Position numbers and translations under genes: made by a program. DNA of 64,000 nucleotides from a bacterium (GTDB lineage: Bacteria; Vulcanimicrobiota; Vulcanimicrobiia; Vulcanimicrobiales; Vulcanimicrobiaceae). This document shows, in pieces, positions 8,497 through 17,086 of the stretch (position 1 is its first letter; the number at the start of each line of letters is the position of its first letter). Under the pieces are notes generated by a model, which was given only the letters and a program-made list of their open reading frames with translations, had not been told where the DNA came from and searched no databases. The stretch lies in NCBI GenBank assembly GCA_021832345.1, contig JAKBKY010000009.1:12671-76670 (forward strand). The letters run 5' to 3'.

Positions 8497-8930
8497 TGCG
8501 CCGCGCGCTCTTGCGCTAGTCCTTGGCGTGCTTCCGAGAGCCCGGATTTCGCCGCAATGTTCCCAGGGTTAGCCCGAAGCGCGCGCACGTAGAAGGGGAT
8601 CGCTTGCGTGTACTTTCCTACGGCAAGGTACAGATCACCCAGTTGCGTCAGGGCCACATCATCGTTTGGATGTGCGGCGATCTCTCGGCGGAGGTTGTTG
8701 AGTTGCAAAGCCACTGCGGGCGGCGGCCCCCCGCCCTCGACGTTGGTCGCCTGCGAGCGGCCCCCGGCTTGGCCGGCCGTGCCTCGCGCGGCCTGCCCGA
8801 AGACCGAGCCTGTCACGCCGAACCCCAGGGCGAGCAGATAGCCCATGACGGCGATGAAGATGACGCCGACAACGACCAAGATCGGAACGTAGATGCGGGG
8901 CGGTAAGCCGCGAGCGGGTGAAGGCTGCAC
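8493..8930 (-). CDS. TPR-containing single-pass membrane protein
   Basis: 145 residues: a short N-terminus, one hydrophobic segment (IYVPILVVVGVIFIAVMGYL, about 13-32), a Gly/Gln/Ala linker, then about two TPR units (DDVALTQLGDLYLAVGKYTQ and AIPFYVRALRANPGNIAAKS). The TPR part resembles the tails of CcmI/NrfG-like scaffold proteins. It leads the operon with the two D-aminopeptidases (4-base overlap). Partner unknown. The start lies 37 bases from the divergent SprT-like gene. Confidence 0.7.
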   Translation of the reverse strand: MQPSPARGLPPRIYVPILVVVGVIFIAVMGYLLALGFGVTGSVFGQAARGTAGQAGGRSQATNVEGGGPPPAVALQLNNLRREIAAHPNDDVALTQLGDLYLAVGKYTQAIPFYVRALRANPGNIAAKSGLSEARQGLAQERAAQ

Positions 8931-8967
8931 ACCGGAGCCTTTGGACGTACGGCGAACGGATTCATCC

Positions 8968-9561
8968 GTGCTGCCGACCGAAGCCGACCTTCAACTGCTC
9001 TTCGCTCGCTTGAACTACGAGCGATTCAACGGGGAGGCCCCGGACTGCCGCCTCGCCTACAACACTCGCTTTTCAAACTCGGCGGGGCGGATCACCTACT
9101 CGGTGCGTCCCTTGCTCATCGAACTCTCGCCCAAACACTTCGAGCGCCATCCCGAGGCCTTGGAGGAGACGCTCCTCCACGAGATGATCCACGCCTGGTG
9201 CTACGACCGGTTCCGCGATGGGGGGCACGGCCCGCGCTTCAGAAAGAAGCTGGCGGAGTGCGGGCTCACCTCGATCTACCATGACCTCGGAAACGTGCGC
9301 CCCGTCAGCGAATCGACCAAGCGCTACATTCTGCGCTGCGAGCATTGCAGCTACGAGCTCCTACGCCGCCGCCTGCCGGCTAAGGCTGCCAGTTGCTCCC
9401 GCTGCAACAAGCGGCGCTTCGACGCCCGCTTCCCCTTGACGATCTACCAGATTCTCCAGACGGTTGCCCTGGGCAACTCCTTGGAGCCGGTTGCTGCCCG
9501 CCGTTCCCTCGCTCCCTGCGACCTTAATCCAGGCCGAAAGCCGCCGGGTCGGGCAAGATAA
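8968..9561 (+). CDS. SprT-like zinc metalloprotein
   Basis: The SprT/Spartan-like fold is recognised from [13 protein letters not shown] (HExxH with a following Trp), the downstream [14 protein letters not shown] segment that supplies the third ligand in this family, and a C-terminal zinc ribbon CEHC...CSRC. A GTG at 8968 ([12 protein letters not shown]) is the preferred start because the longer frame back to 8893 would overlap the divergent TPR gene. It gives 197 residues. SprT homologues process DNA-protein crosslinks or stay functionally undefined in bacteria, so the exact role is open. It precedes fumC by 14 bases. Confidence 0.8.
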   Translation: MLPTEADLQLLFARLNYERFNGEAPDCRLAYNTRFSNSAGRITYSVRPLLIELSPKHFERHPEALEETLLHEMIHAWCYDRFRDGGHGPRFRKKLAECGLTSIYHDLGNVRPVSESTKRYILRCEHCSYELLRRRLPAKAASCSRCNKRRFDARFPLTIYQILQTVALGNSLEPVAARRSLAPCDLNPGRKPPGRAR

Positions 9562-9575
9562 GGAGCATGACGACC

Positions 9576-10988
9576 ATGCAGCACGACCCCAAGACCACCC
9601 GAATCGAGACCGACTCGATGGGCAAGATCGATGTCCCCTCCGATAAATACTACGGAGCGCAATCGGCCCGTTCGCTCATCCATTTTGACATCGGCGACGG
9701 CCGGACGCCGCGGGACGTCATGCCCCGGCAAGTGATTCGAGCCATGGCGACCTTAAAGAAGGCGGCGGCCCTCGTCAATCACGACCTGGGCAAGCTCGAT
9801 GCGGAGAAGATGAAGCTCATCGTGGCTGCTGCCGATGAAGTCGTGGCGGGCAAGCTCGATGCGCACTTCCCGTTGCGCGTGTGGCAGACGGGCTCCGGCA
9901 CACAGACCAACATGAACGTCAACGAGGTCATCTCAAATCGGGCCATCGAGATCGCGGGTGGCGAGATGGGTTCCAAGAAACCCGTGCATCCCAACGATCA
10001 CGTCAATATGTCGCAATCCTCCAACGACACGTTTCCGACTGCGATGCACATGGCCGCCGCGCAAGCGATGGTGGAGATGCTGCCGGCCGTGCAGCGTCTG
10101 CGGGATGCTTTAGACGTCAAGGCCAAGCAGTGGGCGCAGATCGTCAAAGTCGGGCGGACGCATCTGCAGGATGCGACCCCGCTGACGTTGGGGCAAGAGT
10201 TCTCGGGATACGTGACGCAGTTGGATCGCGCCATGGTTGCATGCCGGGAGTCCTTGGAGCATCTCTACGACCTAGCTATCGGCGGTACGGCGGTCGGCAC
10301 GGGATTAAACGCTCATCCTGAGTTCGCCGGGCGTGCGGCGAAGACGATCGCGGACCTGACGAAGTTGCCGTTCCGCTCGCACCCGAATAAGTTCACGGCT
10401 CTGGCGTCCCACGATGACTTTGTGTTCGCCTCCGGGGCGCTCAAGCAGCTCGGGGTCGCGCTGATGAAGATCGCAAACGACATTCGCTGGCTTGGTTCCG
10501 GCCCTCGCGCCGGCATCGGCGAGCTCGCTCTCCCGGAGAACGAGCCGGGCAGCTCCATCATGCCCGGGAAGATCAACCCGACGCAATGCGAGGCCGTTAC
10601 GATGGTCGTCGTTCAGGTCTTCGGCAATGACGCGGCCATTGCGTTCGGTGCTTCGCAGGGGAACTTTGAGCTCAACGTCTTCAATCCCGTGATGATCTAC
10701 AACTTCTTGCACTCATGTACGTTGCTGCGCGATGCTTGCACGATGTTCCGGGAGCATTGCATTGAAGGGCTGGTCGCAAACGAAGAGGTCATCGCCAAGT
10801 ATCTGCGAGAGTCCCTGATGACGGTCACGGCGCTCTCCCCGAAGATCGGCTACGACAAGGCTGCCGAAATCGCAAAAAAGGCGCACCACGAACAGCGCAC
10901 ACTCAAAGAAGCCGCTCTGGCCCTCGGGTATGTGACCGAGGCGGAGTTCGACGCCATGGTCGTTCCGGTCGACATGACCCATCCCTAG
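9576..10988 (+). CDS. fumC: Class II fumarate hydratase
   Basis: The gene encodes about 470 residues, normal for class II fumarases. Visible motifs are [49 protein letters not shown] and the superfamily signature [16 protein letters not shown], with the catalytic Ser in GSSIMPG. It interconverts fumarate and malate in the TCA cycle. AAGGAG at 9560-9565 is 10 bases before the ATG at 9576 but only 1 base before an in-frame ATG at 9567, so I prefer 9576. The stop codon lies inside a perfect inverted repeat shared with the convergent cyclase gene. Confidence 0.96.
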   Translation: MQHDPKTTRIETDSMGKIDVPSDKYYGAQSARSLIHFDIGDGRTPRDVMPRQVIRAMATLKKAAALVNHDLGKLDAEKMKLIVAAADEVVAGKLDAHFPLRVWQTGSGTQTNMNVNEVISNRAIEIAGGEMGSKKPVHPNDHVNMSQSSNDTFPTAMHMAAAQAMVEMLPAVQRLRDALDVKAKQWAQIVKVGRTHLQDATPLTLGQEFSGYVTQLDRAMVACRESLEHLYDLAIGGTAVGTGLNAHPEFAGRAAKTIADLTKLPFRSHPNKFTALASHDDFVFASGALKQLGVALMKIANDIRWLGSGPRAGIGELALPENEPGSSIMPGKINPTQCEAVTMVVVQVFGNDAAIAFGASQGNFELNVFNPVMIYNFLHSCTLLRDACTMFREHCIEGLVANEEVIAKYLRESLMTVTALSPKIGYDKAAEIAKKAHHEQRTLKEAALALGYVTEAEFDAMVVPVDMTHP

Positions 10989-11040
10989 GAGGCTGTCGGA
11001 GTTAAGCACGCTAAACAACTCAACTCCGACAGCCTCCTAG
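10985..11040. terminator. Perfect 19-bp inverted repeat between convergent genes, holding both stop codons
   Basis: CTAGGAGGCTGTCGGAGTT (10985-11003) and its exact reverse complement (11022-11040) flank an 18-base spacer. The fumC stop (10986-10988) and the cyclase stop (11037-11039, minus strand) both lie in the arms. It probably works as a bidirectional terminator, although neither side has a U-tract. Confidence 0.7.
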
Positions 11041-12932
11041 CAGGTTGCGAACGGTTCCTTGAGATCGACGATCTCATAGATGCGTAACGGAGCGGTTTTG
11101 CCTTTGACGTGGACCGGCTCGAGTTCGTTCACGGTCACAACATCGCGCACTTCTTCGTAGGTGGACTCGCTGATGATAATCTGACCGCCTTTGGCGACGT
11201 TGTAAAGCCGCGCTGCAACGTTCACGTTATCGCCGATGACGGTATAGTTCATCCGGGAGCGAGCGCCGAGATTGCCCATGACGACTTCGCCGGTATTGAT
11301 GCCCATGCCGACGGTAAACGGGGGACGCCCTTCGGCTTGCCACTTGGTTGCCAGCTCAGAAATTCGTCGCTGTTGTTCCACGGCGGAGATCACGGCGTTG
11401 CGCGCGTCGTTTTCCGTTTGATAGGGAGCGGAAAAGACGGCCATAACGCAGTCCCCGATAAACTTATCGACGTATCCGTTGTGACGAAAGATGATCCCGC
11501 ACATCTCATCGAAATACTCGTTGAGTTGAGCGTAGATCTGTTCCGGGGTCATCGTTTCGCTCATGGCGGTGAATCCGCGGATATCGCTATAGAAGATGGT
11601 CGTCTTGACGCGTTTGCCGTGCAGGCCGAGGGAGGTACGCGGATCATCGGTGGAGAGAATCTCTCGAACGATTGCCGGGCTGACGTGCATGCCGAAGAGC
11701 TGGGTAACCAGTCGCCGCTGCGAAACTTCGACCGAAGCGCGATAGCCGCCGACGAGCATCATCGCCAGGAGCGTCGCCAAGCCCACATGGATGAGATCGA
11801 TCCAGTAGAGATGCTCGACGAAGAACCAGAGGTTGACCTCGGTGAAGACCGCGAGCATGGCGACCGAGGCGATGATGCCGATGACCGGCCGCAGAAATGT
11901 GAGAGCCAGCGTTACGAGCAACGGCAGCATCAGAATGAGCGCAAGATCGAGTATCGGCGAGGCGGGCGTGATAGAGATCCCGCGCATCAGTTGGTCGATG
12001 AATCGTGCGTTGACGTACATGCCTGGGGTGATCCCGCGTGCCGTCGTGACAAAGTCGCCGAGAGCCTGTGCCGTGGCGCCGACCAAGATGAGACGCCCGG
12101 CCGCGAATGTGCGCAGTTGGGAGATCGGCATCGTCATGGCCGTTGCGAAGGAGAGCTGGCCGGCTCCGGCAATCCCGCTGCCGAATCTCTCGGCACCGGC
12201 GCGATGGCCGATGGCAAGGCCACTGTGTGCCGCCATCGGCAGCAGCATGAGTCGTCCGTTGAGGGTCGGCACTCCGGCAATGTCGATGGATTTGCCGGTA
12301 TAGGTTTCAACCGCTGTCAGGGCCAGGGAGCGGAGAACCTCACCCCCATAGGTGCCGTGGCGTCGCGTCCGGATCTCGGGCGGCTGCCCGATCACGTATC
12401 CCCCGGGTTGATCGACCGATGTGTAGCCGACGGCAGCGCTTGCGCGGGCTAAGGCCGGGGTAACCGGCTCGACACCGATGCGCCCGGTCGCCGTGGTGGC
12501 GACGATATCGCCGAGCACCGTCGGGACGCGTCGCATCCCAGCCGCAAAGGCCGCATCTTGCCGTGGATCGACACTGGGTTCGAGAAAGGAGATGTCAAAG
12601 GCGACCGTCTTCGCACCGGCGGCGGCAAGACGATCGAGAAGCCGCCCGTAGAGCGAACGGGGGAAGGGCCAAGGACCCGTGGCCGGACTGCCGATCGAGT
12701 TCTCGTCAATCGCGATCAAGCCCAGATGGCTGTTGGGTCGTTCTATGCGCGGCGGCTGGTGCAACCCAAAATAGCGCGCGTACGAGAGCGCGCGAATGTG
12801 GACCGCGTAGTCGATAACCTCGTGAGCGAGCGGTGCGCTCGGATTTGGATCGAGGTAGAGCAGGATGCCGACGGCGCTTGAGGCCAGCCAGAGTCCCAGA
12901 GCGATGGCGATGCCGCGGAGTCGGGTCGGCAT
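11037..12932 (-). CDS. CHASE2-domain class III nucleotide cyclase
   Basis: 631 residues: an N-terminal membrane helix (about 7-25), an extracytoplasmic CHASE2 sensor domain (to about 325, with HLGLIAIDENSIG and FDISFLEPS), three membrane helices (about 325-405), then a class III cyclase domain (about 430-615). The catalytic region shows TTIFYSDIRGFTAMSE and FIGDCVMAVFSAP (metal Asp residues) and NYTVIGDNVNVAARLY (transition-state Asn and Arg). Asn stands where the adenine-specifying Asp is often found, so adenylate cyclase is likely but not certain. It makes cAMP in response to an unknown outside signal and sits 6 bases after efp. Confidence 0.9.
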   Translation of the reverse strand: MPTRLRGIAIALGLWLASSAVGILLYLDPNPSAPLAHEVIDYAVHIRALSYARYFGLHQPPRIERPNSHLGLIAIDENSIGSPATGPWPFPRSLYGRLLDRLAAAGAKTVAFDISFLEPSVDPRQDAAFAAGMRRVPTVLGDIVATTATGRIGVEPVTPALARASAAVGYTSVDQPGGYVIGQPPEIRTRRHGTYGGEVLRSLALTAVETYTGKSIDIAGVPTLNGRLMLLPMAAHSGLAIGHRAGAERFGSGIAGAGQLSFATAMTMPISQLRTFAAGRLILVGATAQALGDFVTTARGITPGMYVNARFIDQLMRGISITPASPILDLALILMLPLLVTLALTFLRPVIGIIASVAMLAVFTEVNLWFFVEHLYWIDLIHVGLATLLAMMLVGGYRASVEVSQRRLVTQLFGMHVSPAIVREILSTDDPRTSLGLHGKRVKTTIFYSDIRGFTAMSETMTPEQIYAQLNEYFDEMCGIIFRHNGYVDKFIGDCVMAVFSAPYQTENDARNAVISAVEQQRRISELATKWQAEGRPPFTVGMGINTGEVVMGNLGARSRMNYTVIGDNVNVAARLYNVAKGGQIIISESTYEEVRDVVTVNELEPVHVKGKTAPLRIYEIVDLKEPFATC

Positions 12933-12938
12933 CGTCCT

Positions 12939-13502
12939 CTAGCTATTGACTCGGCCGATGTAGCGGCGATCGCGCGTGTCGATGCGGATGGTATCGCCCG
13001 ACTCGACGAAGAGCGGGACTTGAACCACGGCACCGGTCTCCAGCTTTGCCGGTTTCGTGGCATTGGTTGCCGTGTCGCCCTTGAACCCAGGATCCGTTTC
13101 GACGATGCGAATCTCCACATGAGCGGGCAGATCGACCCCGATGGGGGTTTCGTCGTGAAACTGCACGTCGACGACCATGGCGTCTTTGAGGAAATCTGCC
13201 GGGCCGCCGATGAGGTCGCGTTGGAGGGTGACGTTTTCGAACGTCTCCTGATCCATGAAGTGGAAGCCGTCGGCGTCATTGTAGAGCATCTGCATCTGAC
13301 GATTCTCGACGGTCGCTCGCTCAAGTTTCTCGCCGGCGCGGAAGGTCTTCTCTACCGTGGAGCCCGTCTTGACGTTCTTGAGGCGGGTCCGCACGAAAGC
13401 CGAACCCTTGCCCGGCTTGACGTGAAGAAACTCGATGACGGTCCACAGTTGGCCGTTCTCGAGGATGGTGACGCCGTTGCGGAGATCGTTCGATGAGATC
13501 AT
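12939..13502 (-). CDS. efp: Translation elongation factor P
   Basis: 187 residues from MISSNDLRNGVTI, the usual EF-P length; an upstream in-frame start at 13514 would add only four residues. The tip of domain I reads HVKPGKGSAF, with Lys32 the residue modified in many bacteria, followed by the OB domains (ETFENVTLQRDLIGG, VEIRIVETDPGFKGDT). EF-P rescues ribosomes stalled at polyproline. No epmA, earP or ymfI modifier is in the window. It lies 58 bases after plsY and just before the cyclase gene. Confidence 0.95.
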   Translation of the reverse strand: MISSNDLRNGVTILENGQLWTVIEFLHVKPGKGSAFVRTRLKNVKTGSTVEKTFRAGEKLERATVENRQMQMLYNDADGFHFMDQETFENVTLQRDLIGGPADFLKDAMVVDVQFHDETPIGVDLPAHVEIRIVETDPGFKGDTATNATKPAKLETGAVVQVPLFVESGDTIRIDTRDRRYIGRVNS

Positions 13503-13560
13503 GACGGCCCCCAATACGGGCCCAGCCTCGGCGAGCCCTGGTGGGTTTTACCGCAATCGT

Positions 13561-14208
13561 CTAGCGGTTCTTGCGGTTTTGCCCCAGCGGAATCCGATTC
13601 TCCCGGCCGGTCGCGAGCCTGACGATGTTCTCGCGATGCGTGTAAGCGATCAAGACGGCGGCGAAGGCGCCGTAGAGCGTGTTCGGCAGATTGACCGTCA
13701 GGATCCAGAGGGCGAAAGGCGCCAGGAGGTTCCCGAGCATCGAGCCGACCGAAGAGTAGCCGGTCAGCGAGGCGCCCAGCACCCACCCGCCGGTGGCGAT
13801 CAGGCCCGCCTTCCATGAGAGGCCAAAGATCGCGCCGAAGGAGGTTGCCACACCCTTGCCGCCCTTGAAGCCGAGCCACGGCGAGAAGCAGTGCCCGAGC
13901 ACGGCTGCCGCGGCCACCGCCGCCGGTAAAGCGGAGATAGCACCGGCCTCGACGGGGAACAGACGGGCGGCGAGCAGGACCGGCAGCAGACCCTTGGCGC
14001 CGTCCAGGATCAGGACCGTGGCGGCACCCACTCTGCCAAACGTCCGTAGCGCGTTCATGGCTCCGATGTTTCCGCTACCCTGCGCGCGGATGTCGGTGGC
14101 GTAGAAGATACGGCCAATGAGATATCCGAAGGGTATCGATCCCAGGAGGAAGCCGATCGCGACCGCAACGATCAGCACCGCCGGCGTGACTATCGGATGG
14201 CCGTTCAT
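13561..14208 (-). CDS. plsY: Acyl-phosphate:glycerol-3-phosphate acyltransferase PlsY
   Basis: 215 residues of an integral membrane protein with about five helices and the PlsY loops: GSIPFGYLIGR, GSGNIGAMNALRTFG and HCFSPWLGFKGGKGVATSFG. It transfers the acyl group from acyl-phosphate to glycerol-3-phosphate, the first step of phospholipid synthesis. The motif usually reads GATN; here it is GAMN, a mild change. The start overlaps the stop of der by 4 bases. Confidence 0.93.
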   Translation of the reverse strand: MNGHPIVTPAVLIVAVAIGFLLGSIPFGYLIGRIFYATDIRAQGSGNIGAMNALRTFGRVGAATVLILDGAKGLLPVLLAARLFPVEAGAISALPAAVAAAAVLGHCFSPWLGFKGGKGVATSFGAIFGLSWKAGLIATGGWVLGASLTGYSSVGSMLGNLLAPFALWILTVNLPNTLYGAFAAVLIAYTHRENIVRLATGRENRIPLGQNRKNR

Positions 14209-15572
14209 GCTCCGTGCTTCTCGTCATCGGATCGACGCGATCGAAACTCCAGCGTCAGCGGCACTCCCTCAAAGTCTGCGTGTTCGCGGATGGTATTCTC
14301 CAAAAAGCGTTTGTACGACGTCGCAATGAGATCCGGATCGTTGCAGTGGAAGATAAAGAGTGGCGGGTGGGTGGCCGCCTGCGAGCAGTAGAGCACCTTA
14401 AAGACTCTCCCGTTCTTCGTGGGAGCGGGGTGAGCCAGGATCGCATCGCGGACCAGCGCATTGAGCTGAGCCGTCGGGATGCGCCGGTCGAGATTCTCGC
14501 AAACGTGCGCAACGATCGGCATGAGGCTTCCCAGACGGCGATGCGTCTTGGCTGAGAGAAACGTCACCGGAGCAAACTTCGCAAAGGGCATCTGATCGTG
14601 GATGACCTCGATCAGTTCGGCCTGTTGAAACTCACCCTGTTCGCGTGCGACGTCCCACTTGTTGCCGACGATGAGCAGACCCTTGCGCTCTTCGAGAGCG
14701 ATGCCCGCTAGGCGTCGATCTTGTGTGGTTGGTCCGACCATCGCGTCAAAGACCAGGAGCGCAATATCGCAACGTGCGATCGCATTGAGCGAGCGTAGCG
14801 CAGAGTAGTACTCGATCGCACCTCCGGCTTGCGGCTTCTTGCGAACGCCGGCCGTATCGATCAGGCGAATCGGACGATCGTGCCACATGAATAGCGTATC
14901 AACGGCATCCCGCGTTGTGCCCGGTGTCTCCGCAACGACGACGCGCTCCTCGCCGAGCAGGGCGTTCAAGAGTGAGCTCTTTCCCACGTTGGGGCGACCC
15001 ACGATAGCAAGCGCCAGCTCGCCGGGGGCTTCTGCGTCGGGCAGTTCGGCGGGGAGTGCCTCAACGATACGATCGAGCAGATCGCCGGTGCCTTCGCCGT
15101 GGATCGCTGAGACGGCTGAGGGCGACCCGAAGCCTAAGCGCGTAAACTCTCCGTCGATCGTGGCCGCTGCGCTCTGAGATTCGGCCTTGTTGGCCACCAG
15201 CACGACGGGGCGGCGCGTACGCCGCAGGATATCTGCAACCTCGTCGTCGAGCGGGTGTCGCCCCGTTTGAGCGTCCACGACAAAGACCACGAGGGCCGCT
15301 TCATGTGCCGCAGCCTCGGCTTGACGTCGCGTTGCGACCGCGATCTGGTCGGTTGCCCCGTCTTCACGGCGATCGGCATGCGCGTCAATCCCCGCCGTGT
15401 CGACCACGCTAAACGTGCGCCCGCGCCACTCCGCGAGTGCGTAGAGACGATCGCGTGTAACGCCGGGCGTCTCTTCGACGATCGCCAAGCGGCGTCCGAT
15501 AAGGCGATTAAAGAGTGCGCTTTTGCCGACATTAGGACGGCCGACGAGCGCAACCGTCGCTGGGGTGGACAT
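14205..15572 (-). CDS. der: Ribosome biogenesis GTPase Der (EngA)
   Basis: 455 residues starting MSTPATVALVGRPNVGKSAL. Two GTPase domains in tandem are visible, each with its P-loop (GRPNVGKSALF near residue 12, GRPNVGKSSLL near 195), DTAG, and NKAE or NKWD, followed by the C-terminal KH-like domain (NGRVFKVLYCSQAATHPP). Der is needed for 50S subunit maturation. The open frame runs well upstream of 15572, but only from this ATG does the protein match the family. It is divergent from miaB with an 84-base gap that should hold both promoters. Confidence 0.96.
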   Translation of the reverse strand: MSTPATVALVGRPNVGKSALFNRLIGRRLAIVEETPGVTRDRLYALAEWRGRTFSVVDTAGIDAHADRREDGATDQIAVATRRQAEAAAHEAALVVFVVDAQTGRHPLDDEVADILRRTRRPVVLVANKAESQSAAATIDGEFTRLGFGSPSAVSAIHGEGTGDLLDRIVEALPAELPDAEAPGELALAIVGRPNVGKSSLLNALLGEERVVVAETPGTTRDAVDTLFMWHDRPIRLIDTAGVRKKPQAGGAIEYYSALRSLNAIARCDIALLVFDAMVGPTTQDRRLAGIALEERKGLLIVGNKWDVAREQGEFQQAELIEVIHDQMPFAKFAPVTFLSAKTHRRLGSLMPIVAHVCENLDRRIPTAQLNALVRDAILAHPAPTKNGRVFKVLYCSQAATHPPLFIFHCNDPDLIATSYKRFLENTIREHADFEGVPLTLEFRSRRSDDEKHGA

Positions 15573-15656
15573 GACGCCCGTCGGTTCGCTGCCCATCCCC
15601 ATCGGCCTGTCGGCGGGCGCTTGAGGTGGCCGCGGCGAATCAGGTCGCCTGCACCC

Positions 15657-17066
15657 ATGGCCAGGATCTACATCGAAACATTCGGTTGTCAGATGAACGA
15701 AGCCGATTCCCAGGAAGTGGCCTTTTCCGCCGCCGCCGCAGGTTACGACATTGCCGCCGATCCTGCCTTGGCGGACGTCCTGGTCCTCAATACGTGTACG
15801 GTTCGTGATAACGCAGAGCGCCGGGCCTACGGTAGGATGAACCATTTTAAGCTCATCAAGGATGCCGACCCGGGTGTGCGGCTGGTGGTGATGGGTTGTC
15901 TCGCAGAACAGGACCGCGAGCGGATGCAGCGGCTCGCTCCGCACGTTGATGCGGTGTTCGGCACCAAGCAAATCTCCGAGCTTGGCGAGACGCTGAGCGC
16001 CTGGCGTGCAGACTTTAGCGAGGGCGAGCAGCCTTACTCGAACGAACGAGCGTTGTTGGCACCCTTTGGGGGGCAGCCGGACGGCGTGACCGACGCCTTT
16101 TCGCACCTGCGTGCGTTCGTCAGCGTGCAACGGGGGTGCTCGTACTACTGCACGTTCTGCATCGTCCCCTACGTGCGCGGGCGTTTCGATCATCGCCCGA
16201 TACAGGCTATCCTTGCCGACGTGCGCGAGAAAATTCAAGCCGGCGCTCGTGAGGTCATGTTGGTCGGGCAGACCGTCAACGCATGGCGAGATCCCGCAAG
16301 CGGGTTGGATTTTGGAGATCTTTGCCGGGCCGTCGGCGCACTCGACGGGCTCGAACGCCTGTCGTTCATATCGCCCCACCCGAAAGATTTCACCGAGAGC
16401 ATGTTTGCCGAGATGGCGGAGATCGCGCAGCTCAATCCACGTATTCACCTGCCGCTCCAATCGGGCAGCGACGCGATGCTGCGACGGATGAATCGTAAGT
16501 ACACGCGCGCTCAGTTTTCCGAAAAAGTCGAGATGATCCGCCGCTACCTTCCAGGCTGGGCGATAACGACGGACCTTATCGTCGGCTTCCCGGCGGAGAG
16601 CGACGACGATTTTCGGCAAACGCTCGAATATGTGAGTACCGGTGTGTTTGCCAACGCCTTCGCGTTCATCTACTCTCCTCGTCGCGGTACCCCGGCGGCC
16701 AACTGGGAGCAGGTGCCGCGCTCGGTCGCAAGCCGGCGGTTTACCCAGCTCTGGGATGCGCAGAACGCGGTAACGCGGGCCTACCACGATCGCAAAATCG
16801 GCACGGTCGAGCGTTGCCTCGTCAGCGGTCCGTCGAAGAAAGACTCATCCAAGCTCGCTGCTAAGACGCTCGATAACGTCACGGTCATCGTGCCGATCCC
16901 GAGCGGGTTAACGAACGAAGCGCTGGCGCAGATGCCGTGGGTCGACGTGCGGATTGAGTCGGCCGGCGTGTGGGGTTGTACGGGGACGATGCTTCGTCGT
17001 GCCGGTGCCTATGCCGAGATCGGCGAGGCGGTCGCGCGGCCCGTTCTCGATCTGACGATCGCTTAG
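15657..17066 (+). CDS. miaB: tRNA-2-methylthio-N6-dimethylallyladenosine synthase MiaB
   Basis: 469 residues from MARIYIETFGCQMNEADS. The N-terminal MTTase domain has its three cluster Cys (GCQMN, NTCTVRDNA, GCLAEQ), the radical SAM core has the Cx3Cx2C motif in GCSYYCTFCIVPY, and a TRAM domain ends the protein. It adds the methylthio group to i6A37 of tRNA, using the product of MiaA, encoded about 4 kb downstream in the same gene run. The preceding open frame overlaps der on the other strand and is not coding. Confidence 0.95.
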   Translation: MARIYIETFGCQMNEADSQEVAFSAAAAGYDIAADPALADVLVLNTCTVRDNAERRAYGRMNHFKLIKDADPGVRLVVMGCLAEQDRERMQRLAPHVDAVFGTKQISELGETLSAWRADFSEGEQPYSNERALLAPFGGQPDGVTDAFSHLRAFVSVQRGCSYYCTFCIVPYVRGRFDHRPIQAILADVREKIQAGAREVMLVGQTVNAWRDPASGLDFGDLCRAVGALDGLERLSFISPHPKDFTESMFAEMAEIAQLNPRIHLPLQSGSDAMLRRMNRKYTRAQFSEKVEMIRRYLPGWAITTDLIVGFPAESDDDFRQTLEYVSTGVFANAFAFIYSPRRGTPAANWEQVPRSVASRRFTQLWDAQNAVTRAYHDRKIGTVERCLVSGPSKKDSSKLAAKTLDNVTVIVPIPSGLTNEALAQMPWVDVRIESAGVWGCTGTMLRRAGAYAEIGEAVARPVLDLTIA

Positions 17067-17086
17067 GGATCACGCGTCAACGCCGT

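Noticed and set aside
11109-12452. 447-codon open frame opposite the cyclase
   Set aside because: Low-complexity Asp/His/Arg-rich shadow of a well-supported gene, typical of high GC.
15573-16787. N-terminal extension of der by about 400 codons
   Set aside because: It lies opposite miaB and does not resemble any Der; the family start is at 15572.
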